Counted from the first letter of the stretch, positions 32,092-43,744 are shown. The stretch: 64,000 nt of DNA from Ctenosaura bakeri (GCA_948474755.1 CAOLHI010001042.1:310001-374000); one strand, 5' to 3'. Translations and numbers: made by a program. Notes: a model not told the origin generated them from the letters alone.

Positions 32092-32684
32092 TCACTTTGG
32101 TGCCTCTATCCCCAAAGTAAAAGGGCCGACTGTAGTCATTCTTTGAGAGCAAGAGTATTGATCCATCTCCACCTGGTTGTGGCTGCAAAAGAGGAGAGGG
32201 GACCACCACCAACAAAAACTACTAACAATTTAATGAATAACATAGGCAAAGAAGTAAGGCAGGCAAGCCTTTACCCTAAAACTGTAGTGGAAATGAGAGG
32301 AGTCAACAATTGCAGAAAAAGAACTTTGGACTTTGAGCTCCTGCTTTGTCAGTGGACGCATGGGGAGTTTTCATCACCCCTTAGTAGATGTGTTTTTCCT
32401 CCGGAAGGGAGAAAATCTGTGATCCTTAATTGTTAGTTGTCAAACAGCTGGCATGGAAAAGGTTAAGCAGCCCTGTTGTGGTTAGAGATGGCTGGTGATT
32501 CCAGAGTCAGAGGGGCGGTGAATCTACTCCATGTTTTTGTCTGTATTCCCAATGCAGCATCATTAACTCCTGTACAGTTCAGACCAGCGGTTCTTAGCCT
32601 TTTCTTTACCATAGGCCCCCTTTAAATATCTTTTGTTGCTACGGACCACCAAAACTTAAGATTTAAAACTCTAAAATCCATCAA
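32092..32684. other. Unassigned sequence, no gene seen
   Basis: Starts with the end of a pogo-like element at about 32120. The remainder looks single-copy. The 116-codon open frame around 32086-32436 begins inside a MITE and has no recognisable domain. Confidence 0.4.
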
Positions 32685-32829
32685 ATATTGGAAGTTTGCA
32701 ATTTAGGGAGGGGCATTTAGAATCCTCAGCCAGTGAGCTCTTTGGCCTTGGTAAACTACAGACCCCAGAATTCCATAGGATGTTGAAAGTGGAATAATAG
32801 CACTGTAACAGTGTAGTGCAGAAATGGCT
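32685..32829. mobile_element. 5'-truncated fold-back MITE
   Basis: Begins within the left arm (GGAAGTTTGCAATTTAGGG) and ends GTGTAGTGCAGAAATGGCTT. The outer left arm is missing. Confidence 0.75.
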
Positions 32830-33645
32830 TGAGATTCAGTGCAGATTCACCAATCCAGTGACGTGGAAAACATCAGGCACTTTTTGCCTGAGATTATGAT
32901 CAAGTTCACAGCTGCTGTTGTTGTACTGAAGTACAACTTGAGAGACACTTGATGTCTCTTCTGAAATCTGTTTAGTCTGCCCCTCAATTACTGGGAGAGG
33001 GAGAGAGGACAGGCAGGCACCCAGGTTGCCAGTATGAGTGTGAAAAGGTGACATGAGGTTGATATAAAAACCTGAGAATGATGGGGCTTAGAGTAGTGTA
33101 TATTTCACCTACCCATCCAACCAGGCAAGGATGCTGCTGGAGCGCTGGCAATGCTCTCAGTGTTCTCAGCCATTTGCAAAGCTCAGCTTTCTGCCTCCTG
33201 CCTTGGCTGTATTCTTACTGGCAAATTGTTTTACTATGACTCTGAAACAAAAAAAGGCAGGGATGCGTAACTGGTATTTAGTGGCCACCCATGCTATCTC
33301 TGTTCAAGTGCGGAGGTTCAGAAATGTCAGCCAGAATTTCCTGGGCAAAGGTTGAAAGGTCCAAAAGGAGTCACAGCTTCATCTCTGATCTGCCACTCTG
33401 CCAGGTCAGTTTCCCCTTGCTGCTTTAAATAGCAGGTCCATAGTGAGAAGCTGAAGGTCATGTCTAATGGGGGAAGAACGCCAGTGCTCGGGGCAAATGC
33501 AGGAAACCAGTCTGCCAAGTCAAGATGCTTTGGGCAATGGCATCCACCAAGGGCCAGCTGAAAGTCACTTTTTGCATTTGGAAATTTAGCAATATATTAT
33601 AATGACATTAAAAAAAATTACACCTTCTCTTGCATAGGCCTTGTT
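32830..33645. other. Unassigned sequence, no gene seen
   Basis: Single-copy-looking, no repeat or exon recognised. Confidence 0.4.
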
Positions 33646-33830
33646 CGCATCCTGATAGACTTGTCCATAGGCTGTTTCTAAAGCACCTTCTCTTCAACCT
33701 GATGTCCATTGGATGTGTAGGTTAGACTGTAAAGCTCTATAGGGCTTGCATCCAGGCTATCTGAAGGACACCATCTCCATTTAGGAGCCCATTAAAGCTC
33801 TGACGTCTTCTGGAGAAGTCTGTCATGTCC

Positions 33831-34343
33831 TGCCTTGGCGACCCTGGCAGTAAGGAGGAGGCTTCTGAATACGAGGCAGAAGTTTCCCCAGAGGCAAGAG
33901 TTTCCTCAGAAGCTTGCTCAGGAGAAGATAACTAGCAACAGCAGGGGCCAGAACAAGGGGAACAAATATCAGAGGATGAGATAACACAGACGCTTAGCGT
34001 GCAAGAGAGACAACATCAGAGGGAGGGGCTGCCCTGCTCTGTGCATTTAAGTAACAAGTGAGCCCTAATAAAGGAACACCTGTGGTGACAGCATCAGTTG
34101 ATAAAAGGCTTTCAGCTGGCCCTCTCCTTTCAGGGTCAGCAACTCATCTTTACGGTTGTGGAAGCCCTGTGCTCTTGTATCTGGACTACCTTGAACCTCT
34201 ACCTGTTTGACTACAACTTGTCCTTTGGATTTGTTTGCTTCAGAACCTAAACTCTGTTTGGACATTTTTCCTTCTCTTGCCTTGTGAGTAAACCCTGCTC
34301 TGTGGTTTGGTGATTAATTGTCTGCTTTGCCCTGGACACAACA
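33831..34343 (+). mobile_element. Short solo LTR-like element K, unrelated to A-J
   Basis: 513 bp, starts TGTCATGTCCTGCC and ends TGGACACAACA. It interrupts the L2-like LINE cleanly. GCATTTAAGTAACAAG may be a TATA-type box, and GAGTAAACCCTGCTCTGTGG resembles a mutated polyadenylation region near the U5. No clear target duplication. Could alternatively be a different inserted repeat. Confidence 0.5.
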
Positions 34344-34514
34344 CCACCTTCCCAGGCTTATTTGGTGGGAACAAGGGAGAGAAAGCCTTCTTGGTGGCTG
34401 GTCCTAGACTTTGGAACTCCTTCTCTAGGGAGGCCAGGATGGCCCCATCCTCACTCTCCTTCCATTAGAAAGTTAAAACATTTTTATGCCATCAGATTTT
34501 TAGAAATTGGCCCA

Positions 34515-34716
34515 GGGCATTTCCACCCTATGCTGTTATAGTTCTATTATTCCACTTTCTACATCCTATGGAATCCTGGGATTTTCAGTTCAGGGAGGGG
34601 CCTTTAGAATTCTCAGCCAGAGAGCTCTTTGGTCTCAGTAAACTACGAACCCCAGCACTCTACAGGATGTTGAAAGTAGAATAATAGCACTAGAATGGTG
34701 TAACATGGAAATGGCC
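34515..34716. mobile_element. Short fold-back MITE with CCA target duplication
   Basis: GGGCATTTCCACCCTATGCT to ACATGGAAATGGCC, 202 bp, perfect CCA on both sides (34512-34514, 34717-34719). Nested in L2-like sequence. Confidence 0.9.
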
Positions 34717-34870
34717 CCAGTGTTTGTGTTGCTTGTATACAGTCTTTTAATGAATTTTAATGTTTTTAACTTTATACATTGTTGAATTGTTTTTAACTAA
34801 TTTTTATATTTATATTTCTATTAAAGTACTTATACAGTCTTTAATGTATTATTTCATTATTCCTGGCTGG

Positions 34871-35554
34871 AAATGATTAAAGCTGAGGCTCAATACGTCT
34901 GGAGGACACCATGTGGAAGATGGAAGTAGGACAATGTAGAAGAGAACTCCAAAAGGAAGGTTCAATAATCAAGAACACCTTTCACAGAGCTTGGAAACGT
35001 TATGGTTTGAAATTCAGCTCCCAGAATTCCCTTGGCTGGGTGATTATGTAGTTTCTGTTGCCCCAAATGATTTTTTTTTTCTCAAGCTCTGGTCCTTCTA
35101 GATGCTTTTAGTATCTGAACGTATCATATGATACACTTAAGAGGCTGAGTTTGACTTAGATGTTGGGCAGAATCGGAATATTCTGTTGAATTTAATCATT
35201 CCACAATTGGCCTGGCTAATGTAAAAGTGTGTCTGGTGGCACAGTTTCAATTTGCTACAGAAATATACTCAGATGGATGCAAAGCATGGATTTCATCTCC
35301 AGAGGGACAACCAAACATATAATTTCAGGACTAGAAGAAGATGGAAACCAACTGTTTTTGTCTGTTATTTTGTCGATTGCATTTCTTACATTTAAATGAT
35401 GTCTTTGAATTATGTCTGCAGAAACAAAGATAGATATAACAATCATTGGCCACAAGATTGTCACTGGATGAATCTAACCCCAAAGTTAGCATTTGTTCTT
35501 CTTTCTATACAGGAAAAACAAGGTTTAGTGATGATCTCTGGTTAAATTTTGTGC
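34871..35554. other. Unassigned sequence, no gene seen
   Basis: Single-copy-looking. A decayed CAGCTCCCAGAATTCCC hairpin-type repeat scrap lies near 35010. No exon supported. Confidence 0.4.
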
Positions 35555-35803
35555 GTGGATTCAAATTGAAAGACAGGAGATTCCACCTAAATGTTAAAAA
35601 GAATTTCCTGACAGTTAAGAGCTGTTTGACAGTGTAATGGGCTACCTCAAAGAATGGTGGACTTGCTGTCCTTGGAGGCCTTTGGAGATCTTTATAAATA
35701 GAGGTGTCTTTCAGGTGTGCTTCAGTTGTGCATTACTGTATGACATGGGGTTGGGCTTGATGGCCCTTGAAGCCCCTTTCTACCCTTAGATTCTATGATT
35801 CCA
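35555..35803 (+). mobile_element. CR1 3' end
   Basis: GGATTCAAATTGAAAGACAG (GFKLKDR), AAGAATTTCCTGACAGTTAA, GTTGGGCTTGATGGCCC and the tail TAGATTCTATGATTCCATGA. Confidence 0.82.
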
Positions 35804-35946
35804 TGACACTTTCTTAAGCCAAGGGGGTAAAAGTCAAACTTCTTGCACATGTGGCTAGTTACAGAAGTGTAATGTAGGGTTCTGGCCCTACCTAATCAGG
35901 CTTGTGATACAGACTCACACTCTGTGACTCCCAAGTTCTTTGACCT

Positions 35947-36545
35947 TAGAATCATAGGCCATTTTTGCACCTTACCTGATACCATTGTTCTCCTGTTGTG
36001 ATCCCGGTAGCACCGTTGCTGGGAAGAGAGTATGACAGGAATGCTTCCCTCTGCACTCTGCTAGCTCCCTGTGGAAGGGAGCGTGAGCAACGCATGGCTG
36101 CCTTCCACTGTGTAGCTGTGCTCTTTCCCATGCTGCACTGGGAAAGGAGGTGTCTCCATTGTGCTTCCTGCCCTTCCACATGGCCAGGGAGGATGGGAGC
36201 ATCATGCGATTGTGGGCGCTTAACAGATTTATTTCATTAAGCAAATAGCCCATGATCATGGTGGGTGGGGGTGAGACGGCAGCAGGATCACAATGACATC
36301 ATGCAAAAGCATGACCCATGGACTGCTGCCATTGCATCCCTAACCTGGGATCATGATGCCATCAGAAGTGGCCATAGAATCATAAAGTATGAGGTGACCT
36401 TGAGAGTCATCAAGTCCTCCACTAAAACACCCTTGTCAGATGGTCATCTAACCTCAGTTGAGAGTCTACCTTTCAAAGTAGTCTATTCCATGGTAAAACA
36501 TCTCTTACCATCAAGAAGTTCTCCTGTTTCTGCTATACTCCTGAT
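35947..36545 (-). mobile_element. CR1 3' fragment split by an inverted-terminus element
   Basis: The plus strand reads TTAGAATCATA, then the 417-bp insertion, then ATAGAATCATAAAGTATGAG and onward (GTCAGATGGTCATCTAACC). The octamer tail is where the insertion landed. Confidence 0.78.
35957..36373. mobile_element. Inverted-terminus element with ATA duplication (417 bp)
   Basis: Ends GGCCATTTTTGCACC and CAGAAGTGGCC, flanked by ATA on both sides (35954-35956 and 36374-36376). The interior GAGTATGACAGGAATGCTTC matches the complement of the element at 55766-57117. No protein frame is recognisable. It shares only the outermost ends with the short fold-back family. Confidence 0.75.
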
Positions 36546-36597
36546 TCCTCCCGCTTCTACCATAAGATCATATTGCACTAGCTCTACTCCCTGCCAT

Positions 36598-37438
36598 TGT
36601 TACTCTAAGAGATGGGAGACTTTGAGGTCCACACACAATACCAGTGTCTCCTTAGAATTTGGAGAATTATAGCTCAAGAGGAGGATAAAGGCAGGATCTT
36701 CTCACCTGTGTATGTCGGTACTAACTATAGAAAGAACTCTAGTTAAAAGTTAAACAGAGTATTTTATTGGGAATTGGAAAACATACAAGAAATCAGAACT
36801 GTCGAGAACCATATAAGTTATTGGAAAATGAAGCCAGAAAGGTTGGATAGGAAGAAATTGGGTAGAAAGGGTGATACTATCTTGAAGCAGAGGGGCTCAG
36901 ACATCATGTCTGAGGGTAGCACAGAGGAACATATTATGTCCAAATGCTACAGTTTACTGGGGCTGGAGCTGGAGTTTTAATACCTTCTTTCCTGCCCTGA
37001 AGGGGTACATGATCAAAGAGGTAATGGCTTTCTCACGGAGTTAACCAAGGAGTCCAGACTGAACTGATTGTCTTAACTCTAGGTAACAAAACATTGATGG
37101 GAGTCCTGACAATCTCTTAATGTTTTGGCCAGGCAGTATGAATAAGGAAGGTCTCCATAGGATATGCTCACAGTAGGGTCCCTGATTGCTTTACCTGGGC
37201 AATTTTGCCTACTATTGTTTTCGGGAGTGCTTGTAACTTGCAGTTTCTAACAGGATCGTCAGCATTGGGCTTTCCCACCTAATCCTCTCTTAATTTGTGA
37301 CCTGCCTATGTCAGAGGTCATCCTGACCTGGCATATGGATATAGCCAGTGCACTTTCAAACATATGTTTCAGCTATGAAATATGTCCAATTATGAAAATA
37401 GCACATTCTGCAGTGTAAGGGTGTATGGTGTGGTAGCA
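36598..37438 (-). mobile_element. Solo LTR F of an endogenous retrovirus
   Basis: 841 bp, plus-strand ends TGTTACTCTAAGAGATGGG and GTGTGGTAGCA, perfect CCAT duplications at 36594-36597 and 37439-37442. Polyadenylation word TTTATT at 36763-36768. Closest to LTR C. BovB-like sequence continues on the right, and the left flank (CTCTACTCCCTG) may be the other side of the same LINE. Confidence 0.9.
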
Positions 37439-37930
37439 CCATTATTCCCAGCATTATCATCTTTTCCAATTAACCACATCATCTTATGGCACGTCCAAGG
37501 TATGACAGCCTCAGTCTATTCATCTTCGTTTCTAGTGAGAGTTCAGCTCTGAATTGCTTTTAGACCCCTTGGGTTTGACTTTTTTGCAGTCCATAAAGTC
37601 TATAAAACTCTCCTCCAGCACCATATTTCAAATGTATTGATTCTCTTTCTATCAGCTTTTTCCACTGTCCAGCTTTCACAACCATACATAGAAACTGGGA
37701 TTGCAATGGTATGGGCCATTCTGACTTTAGTATTCAATGATATATCTTTACACTTCAGGATCTTGTGAAGTTCTTTAACAGCTGTCCTTCCAAGTCCTAG
37801 TTTTCTTCTGATTTCTTGACTGCAGTCTCCATTCCAATCAATGATCACCGCACTGTGGACTTTCAATGTGCTAATACACCTTTTCTGGTCAAGGAGAAGG
37901 AAAGCTATGAGTGTTCTCTGCATCCTTAAT
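37439..37930 (-). mobile_element. RTE/BovB-like LINE C-terminal fragment
   Basis: The minus strand reads IDWNGDCSQEIRRKLGLGRT and SMYGCESWTVEKADRKRIN with CWRRVL, the conserved C-terminal block of BovB/RTE reverse transcriptases. Past the frame, CCTCAGTCTATTCATCTTCG continues the antisense of the same LINE towards the LTR F junction. Truncated at the 5' side near 37930. Confidence 0.8.
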
Positions 37931-39139
37931 ATTAATATTCTCCATGATTCTGGTATTTAATGATATATTCTGTTTAATATAGACACCAAATATTCCTACT
38001 CCAAAAACAATGCACAGCCAGCAACAATCATATGCAATGCACTTGAACATCCATACACCACAGTGTGCCGTGGAAGTGGCACACCACATTGAACTCTGCT
38101 TTTGCAGCCTTGAACGGAATGTAGTCATTGTCTATCAGACCAAAATGTGCAGCCACTTCCATAAGCTAACTTACGCATTTGTAAGCAACCAAGAGGATTC
38201 CAGCACACATTTAAAGTGAACCTAGAGTTTAGAAGTGATACTACAACTCCCAGAATCCACTGGTGGGCATCATACTTGGGGGATTCTGGGAGGTGAAGTC
38301 CACATGTTTTAAACCTCCAAGGTCCAACACAGGAGTGATTCGAAAAACCACTGAGAAATTGAAATAAGCACATGTAGATGGAGGATGGAGCCCACTGCTG
38401 TGGTATCTCCCTTGCTTTCATTCTTCACTTTTCCAAAGTCTGTCAGCCTTCTTTTATTAGAACAAAAATAACCACTTAATCAGAGCAGCATAACTCAACT
38501 CCGTCTGGTTTTGTGGAGTTCGTTTTCTTCCCTTTTTGACAATGAGCAAAACTGACATGGCAGAAGCCCGGGAGATATCTCATCCTCATCCCATCGTCCC
38601 CTTGAACCATTTCTCTTCCTTAATTTCCCCCTGCAACTGTTCACAAGCCCCCAACCTTCCCTGCCAGCTACCACTCCGAATCCTCAGGTCTCGCTGTCTT
38701 TTAAGTCATTAGATACATTTTCTGTAGCTGAATAATTTTAATTTTCTACTCAGTTACCTCGTAGCTTCTCGCTCTCTTGTTTCTTTGGATCTTAATTGCC
38801 TTTTCTGTCAGCGGTGCCTTCCATCCGTTCCCTCCACTCTGTTTCCTTTCCCCATCTGTCTCTCAGCAATTGGTCTCCCTCTCGGCGCCTTTGCTTCTCC
38901 TCTTTCCCTGGGCTAAATTCCTTCTTCATTCAGGACCCCAGCTGGAGGATATGAGGCCAACATGTTACCACAGTTGGAAAAGTCATTGCTCTCCACTTGC
39001 GCAGCAAAGTTCGCCGGTTAGTCTTAAAATCAAGTTTTTAAAGGTATGCACGAAGAGAGTTTTGATCAGATAGCTCATGGGGACATATTCTTCTGTAGAA
39101 GAAACATCTCTAGAATGGCATATTCACACACTCGTATGC
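37931..39139. other. Mostly single-copy-looking sequence, no gene seen
   Basis: A TGCA-rich patch lies at 38010-38125 and a CAACTCCCAGAATCCACTGG hairpin-type repeat at 38240-38305. The 38430-38760 part is unique-looking and pyrimidine-rich, a possible conserved non-coding stretch. The proline/serine-rich open frame at 38777-39073 has no recognised family. Confidence 0.4.
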
Positions 39140-39162
39140 ACGCGCGCGCACACACACACACA
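39140..39162. repeat. CG/CA microsatellite
   Basis: CGCGCGCGCACACACACACAC. Confidence 0.9.
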
Positions 39163-39639
39163 GACATTGTCCCAGGTATGCTTTCCCTACAACTCTCAGG
39201 ACTGGGAGGTCAAATCAGTACAAGAAAGGATCATTGAAAAGCCAAGGGAATTCTGTTTAAAGGGTCTAAAAATAGATTTTAGGTAACTCTATGCACAAAG
39301 GGTGTTCCTAAGTTCCTTCCTTCCTTCCCTTATAGGGGTGGGCAAAATGTGTCCTGCAGGTTGCTTGTACCCCCAGGGTCATTTTCAAAAATTGTGCCAA
39401 AGCTCCTCAACGGTGCTCCCAAATGCCTCCATATTTGTCAGTCCTTCCGTAAATGGCATCCACAAAGAACATTATGTCACGTTTTGCCATCAGTTTGAGA
39501 TGGACTCTTACAAAAAATAGATGACTGGGGGGTTTTCTTTTGATGTCTGAAGGGGTTCCATTTTGGAGGAGCTTTCCATCTGGAATCTCGTTTAAAAACA
39601 CCCAAATATCAAACTTTTTTAAACAGTGTGTTTGTGAGG

Positions 39640-39990
39640 ATAAAGGGGATTGGCCAAAGGCACTAGCAGTTCAGGTTACTTGAAGGACTTCCCATGCTTT
39701 GAGATCTGCTGGGGGGGGGGTCTTCTTCTCTTGTCCCACCACCCCTATGGGTATACCTAGTGGAAACATAGGAGTCAGGGCCTTCTCAGTGGCTGCCCCA
39801 GGGCTATGGAATTCCCTTTCCAGAAAGTTTAAGTTGGCACCCTCCCTACTTTCTTTCTCTAAATAGGTGAAGGCCTTTCTGTTTCAACAGGCTTTCGAAA
39901 GCTGATTGTACTAGAATGGTCTCACCTCAACAATATGCTGGATTCACCTCAACAATGTGCTGGATTTTCTATTTAGTATATCAATATCAT
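39640..39990 (+). mobile_element. L2-like LINE 3' portion
   Basis: GGGCCTTCTCAGTGGCTGCC followed by GGCTATGGAATTCCCTTTCC encodes the AFSVAAP-LWNSL-type terminal block, then GGTGAAGGCCTTTCTGTTTC. Decayed and lacking a continuous frame. Confidence 0.65.
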
Positions 39991-40926
39991 ACCAACATGG
40001 GCCCAAAATTCTTGATGAACCCCTACTAGAATAGTCCCATTAAATCAATTGTTGAATTGTAACTCAACACATAAGTAAATTCCATTGCTTCAATGAATCT
40101 CTTCCAGGTGGGCAGTGTACTGAAAAAAATCATTTGTTATCAGTTTCCTGGGACCCTTGAGGAAGAATGAATACCAGGAAAAAGCCGGGGGGAAAAATTT
40201 CACTGCATCATTTTGATTCCTGGCAGAGTTTCTCAAGTGTTGGAAAAATCCCCTTATTTATCCTCTAGGAAATAAATAGGAGTTATTTCCATCTCTGTTC
40301 ATTTGATCTCCAGGTTGTAAAGTGACATCGGGATTGACATGCTGAAGTTTGGACAATTCCTTCTTTGCACAGCAGCCAGATTTGGTGTCAGCGTACATCA
40401 GTTTCCTTCATCTACATGCAAATCCCACGTTAAGCCGAATCCTCTTTGGAGGATGTAAAGTTTTATTTTCCTCTCCTGGAGAAAGAAGCAAAAAGCCACT
40501 GAAAGTACCATTGGCTCCACTACCAGTGAACCGCTATCAGTTTCATCTGTGCCTCCCAGTCAGTTCCCAGTTGGATTGTCAATATTTACAATCATGGAGG
40601 ACACAAGGCCAGTTCCTTCCGACACAGTACTGGGGTGATTCTTATTTCAAGCATGAAACTAAGTCTGTGGGCGGTAAGAAACTCAGCTTTTGCAGAGTTT
40701 CTCTGTGCTTCAGGCTCAAAAGGCCCTTCTCTTTCCATAAGCCCAAATATCTGCCTTCTTCACCGGCTGATTTATCCTTGCTCTAATGATAGCCCAAGCT
40801 GGGTTTGCTTCAGAGACAGAGGCAGAGAGAAACTGTAGGGAGGGGATAAGCGAACAGAGTATAGATGTGGGTATTTTAAAACATTCAATGCCAGAGTGCT
40901 CAGTGGTGTAAGAGAGCTTGAGATTG

Positions 40927-40957
<31 letters not shown>

Positions 40958-41290
40958 CAACCTCTCTTTCTCTCAGCCACAGACTTCTTCTGCTGCCTTG
41001 GGCAAGCCCAGTCTGCATACTGCATTGGCCCTCAAGAGTAATTATTATTCAGATTTTACAGAAGGAGGGCTATGATGAGAAAGTAACCACCAAGGCCATG
41101 CAAAGAGCTGTATCCTGTCTCAGTTATTGCTCAGTCTTTCATTAAATGGAAATCTGATACTAGACCCCCTTCCTACCCCAGTTATGTTCACTTTTAATGC
41201 AAAGTGCTTTGCTTCCACATTGTCTACAATCCTGGCCACACTTTGCAAAGAATATCAGTGGCTGAGATCCTACATCCTGCTGGTGTGGTA
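39991..41290. other. Single-copy-looking sequence with a (GT)n at 40927-40954
   Basis: No recognised repeat apart from about 14 GT units. The 145-codon open frame at 40349-40786 has no identifiable domain, no good exon boundaries and no homologous copy in the window. I do not call it a gene. Confidence 0.4.
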
Positions 41291-41490
41291 CAGTCAGCCC
41301 TCTGTATCCATGGATTCTGCATCCACAGATTCAACCAACCACAGTTAGAAAATATTTTTAAAAAAATCATAAAGAGCAAACATTTGAGTTGTTCACCATT
41401 TTATATAAAGGATGCCATTTGAGCATCCATAGATTTTGGTATCTAAGGGAGATCCTGAACAAGAACCCAGTAGATGCTAAAGACACACTG
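41291..41490. mobile_element. pogo/Tigger-like MITE with TA duplication
   Basis: CAGTCAGCCCTCTGTATCCA, GATTCTGCATCCACAGATTC and CAACCAACCACAG, ending GCTAAAGACACACTG, with TA at 41289-41290 and 41491-41492. 200 bp, a very recognisable Tigger-derived pattern. Confidence 0.85.
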
Positions 41491-41519
41491 TACAAATCTA
41501 TACTTATGCACTCTACACT

Positions 41520-41780
41520 CATGTACTTCTGCATTTTCATTCATGTGGTTTAGTCATGGATGTACTACACCATCTTATTCCTGAATACCAACAACATTGT
41601 GCAATCAATTGTGTATCTGCCAGTGAGCCTGCTGCTTTGGTCCCTTGTGCAACGAGGGATGTGCAGTGATTTTTTCCCCCTGCAATCTCAGGGAATTGTG
41701 TGGAACACTGAAGGCATTTTAGTTACACACCAGCTAAGAATGAGCAACTGCACATAAAATTGTTACACTCCATACACAAT
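41520..41780. repeat. TGCA/TTGTGCAA-rich tract
   Basis: Recurrent ATTGTGCAATCAATTGTG, CTTGTGCAACG and TGTTGCACAAC words. Similar in flavour to 356-600 and 29612-30030. Confidence 0.35.
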
Positions 41781-41837
41781 TGTGGATGGATTATGTCTGT
41801 TGCACAACAGCCAAAAAAGCCCCAAAACAAAAACTCA

Positions 41838-41995
41838 AGTGTAGAGTTCTCAGAAATAGTTGTGTTAGTCTCTTGCAGTATAAAAAGGGAGAAGATGGGG
41901 AGAAAAAAAGACAGAACTGTGGCAGGACCATTAGGACTACAAGGTTTTTATTTTAGCATGAGCTTTCATGCATATAAATGCCACTTCTTTGAATG
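41838..41995. repeat. Interspersed repeat scrap, same as 8275
   Basis: GTTGTGTTAGTCTCTTGCAG, then GACTACAAGGTTTTTATTTTAGCATGAGC (run broken here for length) and CACTTCTTTGAATGCAAT. A pattern common in reptile genomes; family not named. Confidence 0.4.
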
Positions 41996-42788
41996 CAATA
42001 CCAATATTGCACAATCCCAGCCACTGTTTATGAAACATGATTTGCAGCTGGGAAACTGCCTGAGGCTGAGTAAGCAAAGTGTGGCCTTGGGTCCCCCATG
42101 TATGGCCTCTGAAGCCCCCAAATCTCCCAAGACTGTCCAAATCTATTTTTCAGGTGCATTTTTCCTTTTTCCTTTTTTTTTTTTTTTGCCTGAGAACCAC
42201 CAAAAAACTACCCAAACTGCCTGAAAATCTGAGGTTTACTTCCCCTATCCTTCAGAACACCCCCTCCCAAATTCTCAAAAAATGGTTGTAAATCAGCCAA
42301 AATGGCAACTGGAAGTGATGTTTATGTCACTTTGAACTTGTGAAAACTCTCTGGTACAGCCTAGAGGATGGGTGGGGTAGATAATGCCCCCCCACTCTGA
42401 TCAGTACAACATCCCTGGCCTAAGGGGATGAATAGAAATCCTGCATCTCTCCGAATCTTGTGGGATGACAGTTCCTATCAGTCTCAGCCAGCATAACCAA
42501 TGGGGTAGAATGCTGGGAGTTGCAGTTCAAGAACATCTGGAAAGCCAACACATTATTCCTCCTTGCCTAAGGCATGGGCAACAAGTCTGGGGTTGGGAAT
42601 ATATATTAATATTCACATCCTTGACGAAAAAGGGTTTCCTCAACACCTAAGACATCCTGCCAAGGAAAAGAAGATAAACCAGGAGATTTTTGCACCTCCA
42701 GATTTCACTGGCGGAAATTTGTTTGCACAAAAATACATGTGGTTTTCCTGCAGGGAAGGAAAATATGCTTGGAAGCAGAAAACATTTA
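41996..42788. other. Unassigned sequence, no gene seen
   Basis: Includes a T14 run near 42175 and a CCAGCATAACCAATGG/GCTGGGAGTTGCAG hairpin-type scrap near 42490. No exon is supportable. Confidence 0.4.
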
Positions 42789-42850
42789 CAGGTTGAGCAT
42801 TCCTAATCCAGAAATCAGAAATTCATACACCTCCAAAAATCAAAACTTTT
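42789..42850. mobile_element. Tigger-like end fragment
   Basis: CAGGTTGAGCATTCCTAATCC preceded by TA, followed by CCTCCAAAAATC, resembles the start of a pogo/Tigger-type element. The other end is not found. Confidence 0.5.
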
Positions 42851-43418
42851 TGCTGCCAGCACTTGCTTCCTACTCTGAGGGAGTGTCGGTAGTGCTCCTG
42901 CTCATGTGTCTCTCAGATCCTCAGTCTCTCTCTCCAGCCTCACATCTCATACACAACACAAGTGGCAAATGAACCAGATACGAGGCTGGAAAGAGCTGTG
43001 AGGATCTGTAAAATGGTAGGAAGCTAAGTATAGCGCTTGGCAAGAATCCACTGCCCCCACCTTTCACAGATCTTCTCAAAGGTGTCATCCTCCAATGTTG
43101 ATCTGCTCTTCCCATGGTCACACTTAAACAGTCAAAAGCTCTCCTAGGTTTGAGCCTGGCATGCCCAAAAAATTGAACACCAGTCAAGTGTTTTCCAACA
43201 GAAACTATTATTGATTTACTACACAGTAAAGGTCCTAGGCCCTAAAGCAAATCCAAAACCCAGACAGAAGGTTTACAGTCCTTTAAATATACTTTTGCCA
43301 ACGTTATTTGGTTGGTTACAAGTTTAGGATCCACCACTTGATTGGTTCTCTAAAATCCCAACCTGATCGGTTAAAGTGCTAGCAGGTTACTAATCACATC
43401 ATCAAGAGGTTCTTCCTA
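42851..43418. other. Unassigned sequence, no gene seen
   Basis: Anonymous sequence up to the MITE at 43419; nothing recognisable. Confidence 0.35.
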
Positions 43419-43620
43419 GTCCATTTCCACACTACATTGTTATAGTGCTGTTACTCCACTTTCAGCATCCAATGGAATCCTGGGGTTTGCAGTTTAGGGA
43501 GGGGCCTTTAGAATTCTCAGCCAGGGAGCTCTTTGGCCTCAGGAAATTACAAACTCCAGAATTCCATAGGAGGTTGAAAGTGGAATAATAGCATTATAAG
43601 AGTGTAGAGCAGAAATGGCC
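43419..43620. mobile_element. Short fold-back MITE with CTA target duplication
   Basis: GTCCATTTCCACACTACATT to AGTGTAGAGCAGAAATGGCC, 202 bp, CTA at 43416-43418 and 43621-43623. The left terminal G-G has become G-T. Confidence 0.9.
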
Positions 43621-43624
43621 CTAA

Positions 43625-43735
43625 CGGTTAGGTGGAATATCTTCTCCTCCATATCCTAGTCTCTGGATCAGCAAGAAACAAGCTTGCTCCATCCTCCATA
43701 CGACCGTACTTTCAAATATTTAAGCATGGCTGTCA
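43625..43735 (-). mobile_element. CR1 fragment
   Basis: GGTTAGGTGGAATATCTTCT, CTAGTCTCTGGATCAGCAAG and TTTCAAATATTTAAGCATGG in order, antisense CR1. Confidence 0.7.
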
Positions 43736-43744
43736 CATACACTA

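Larger units (their letters stand above)
33646..34870 (+). mobile_element. L2-like LINE 3' portion, split twice
   Basis: Decayed sense reading KAL-GLHPGYLKDTISI at about 33730-33790. It resumes after the short LTR with GAGAAAGCCTTCTTGGTGGC and CTTTGGAACTCC (the FS-AP-LWNSL block), then 3' UTR. A fold-back MITE interrupts it again at 34515-34716, after which AT-rich 3' UTR continues to about 34870. Confidence 0.65.

Noticed and set aside
37600..37923. Host gene with RT-like domain on the minus strand
   Set aside because: The conserved block is BovB/RTE LINE protein, truncated on both sides and interrupted by context.
40349..40786. 145-codon plus-strand open frame
   Set aside because: No recognisable family, no convincing splice sites, and frames of this length occur by chance in a 64-kb window.
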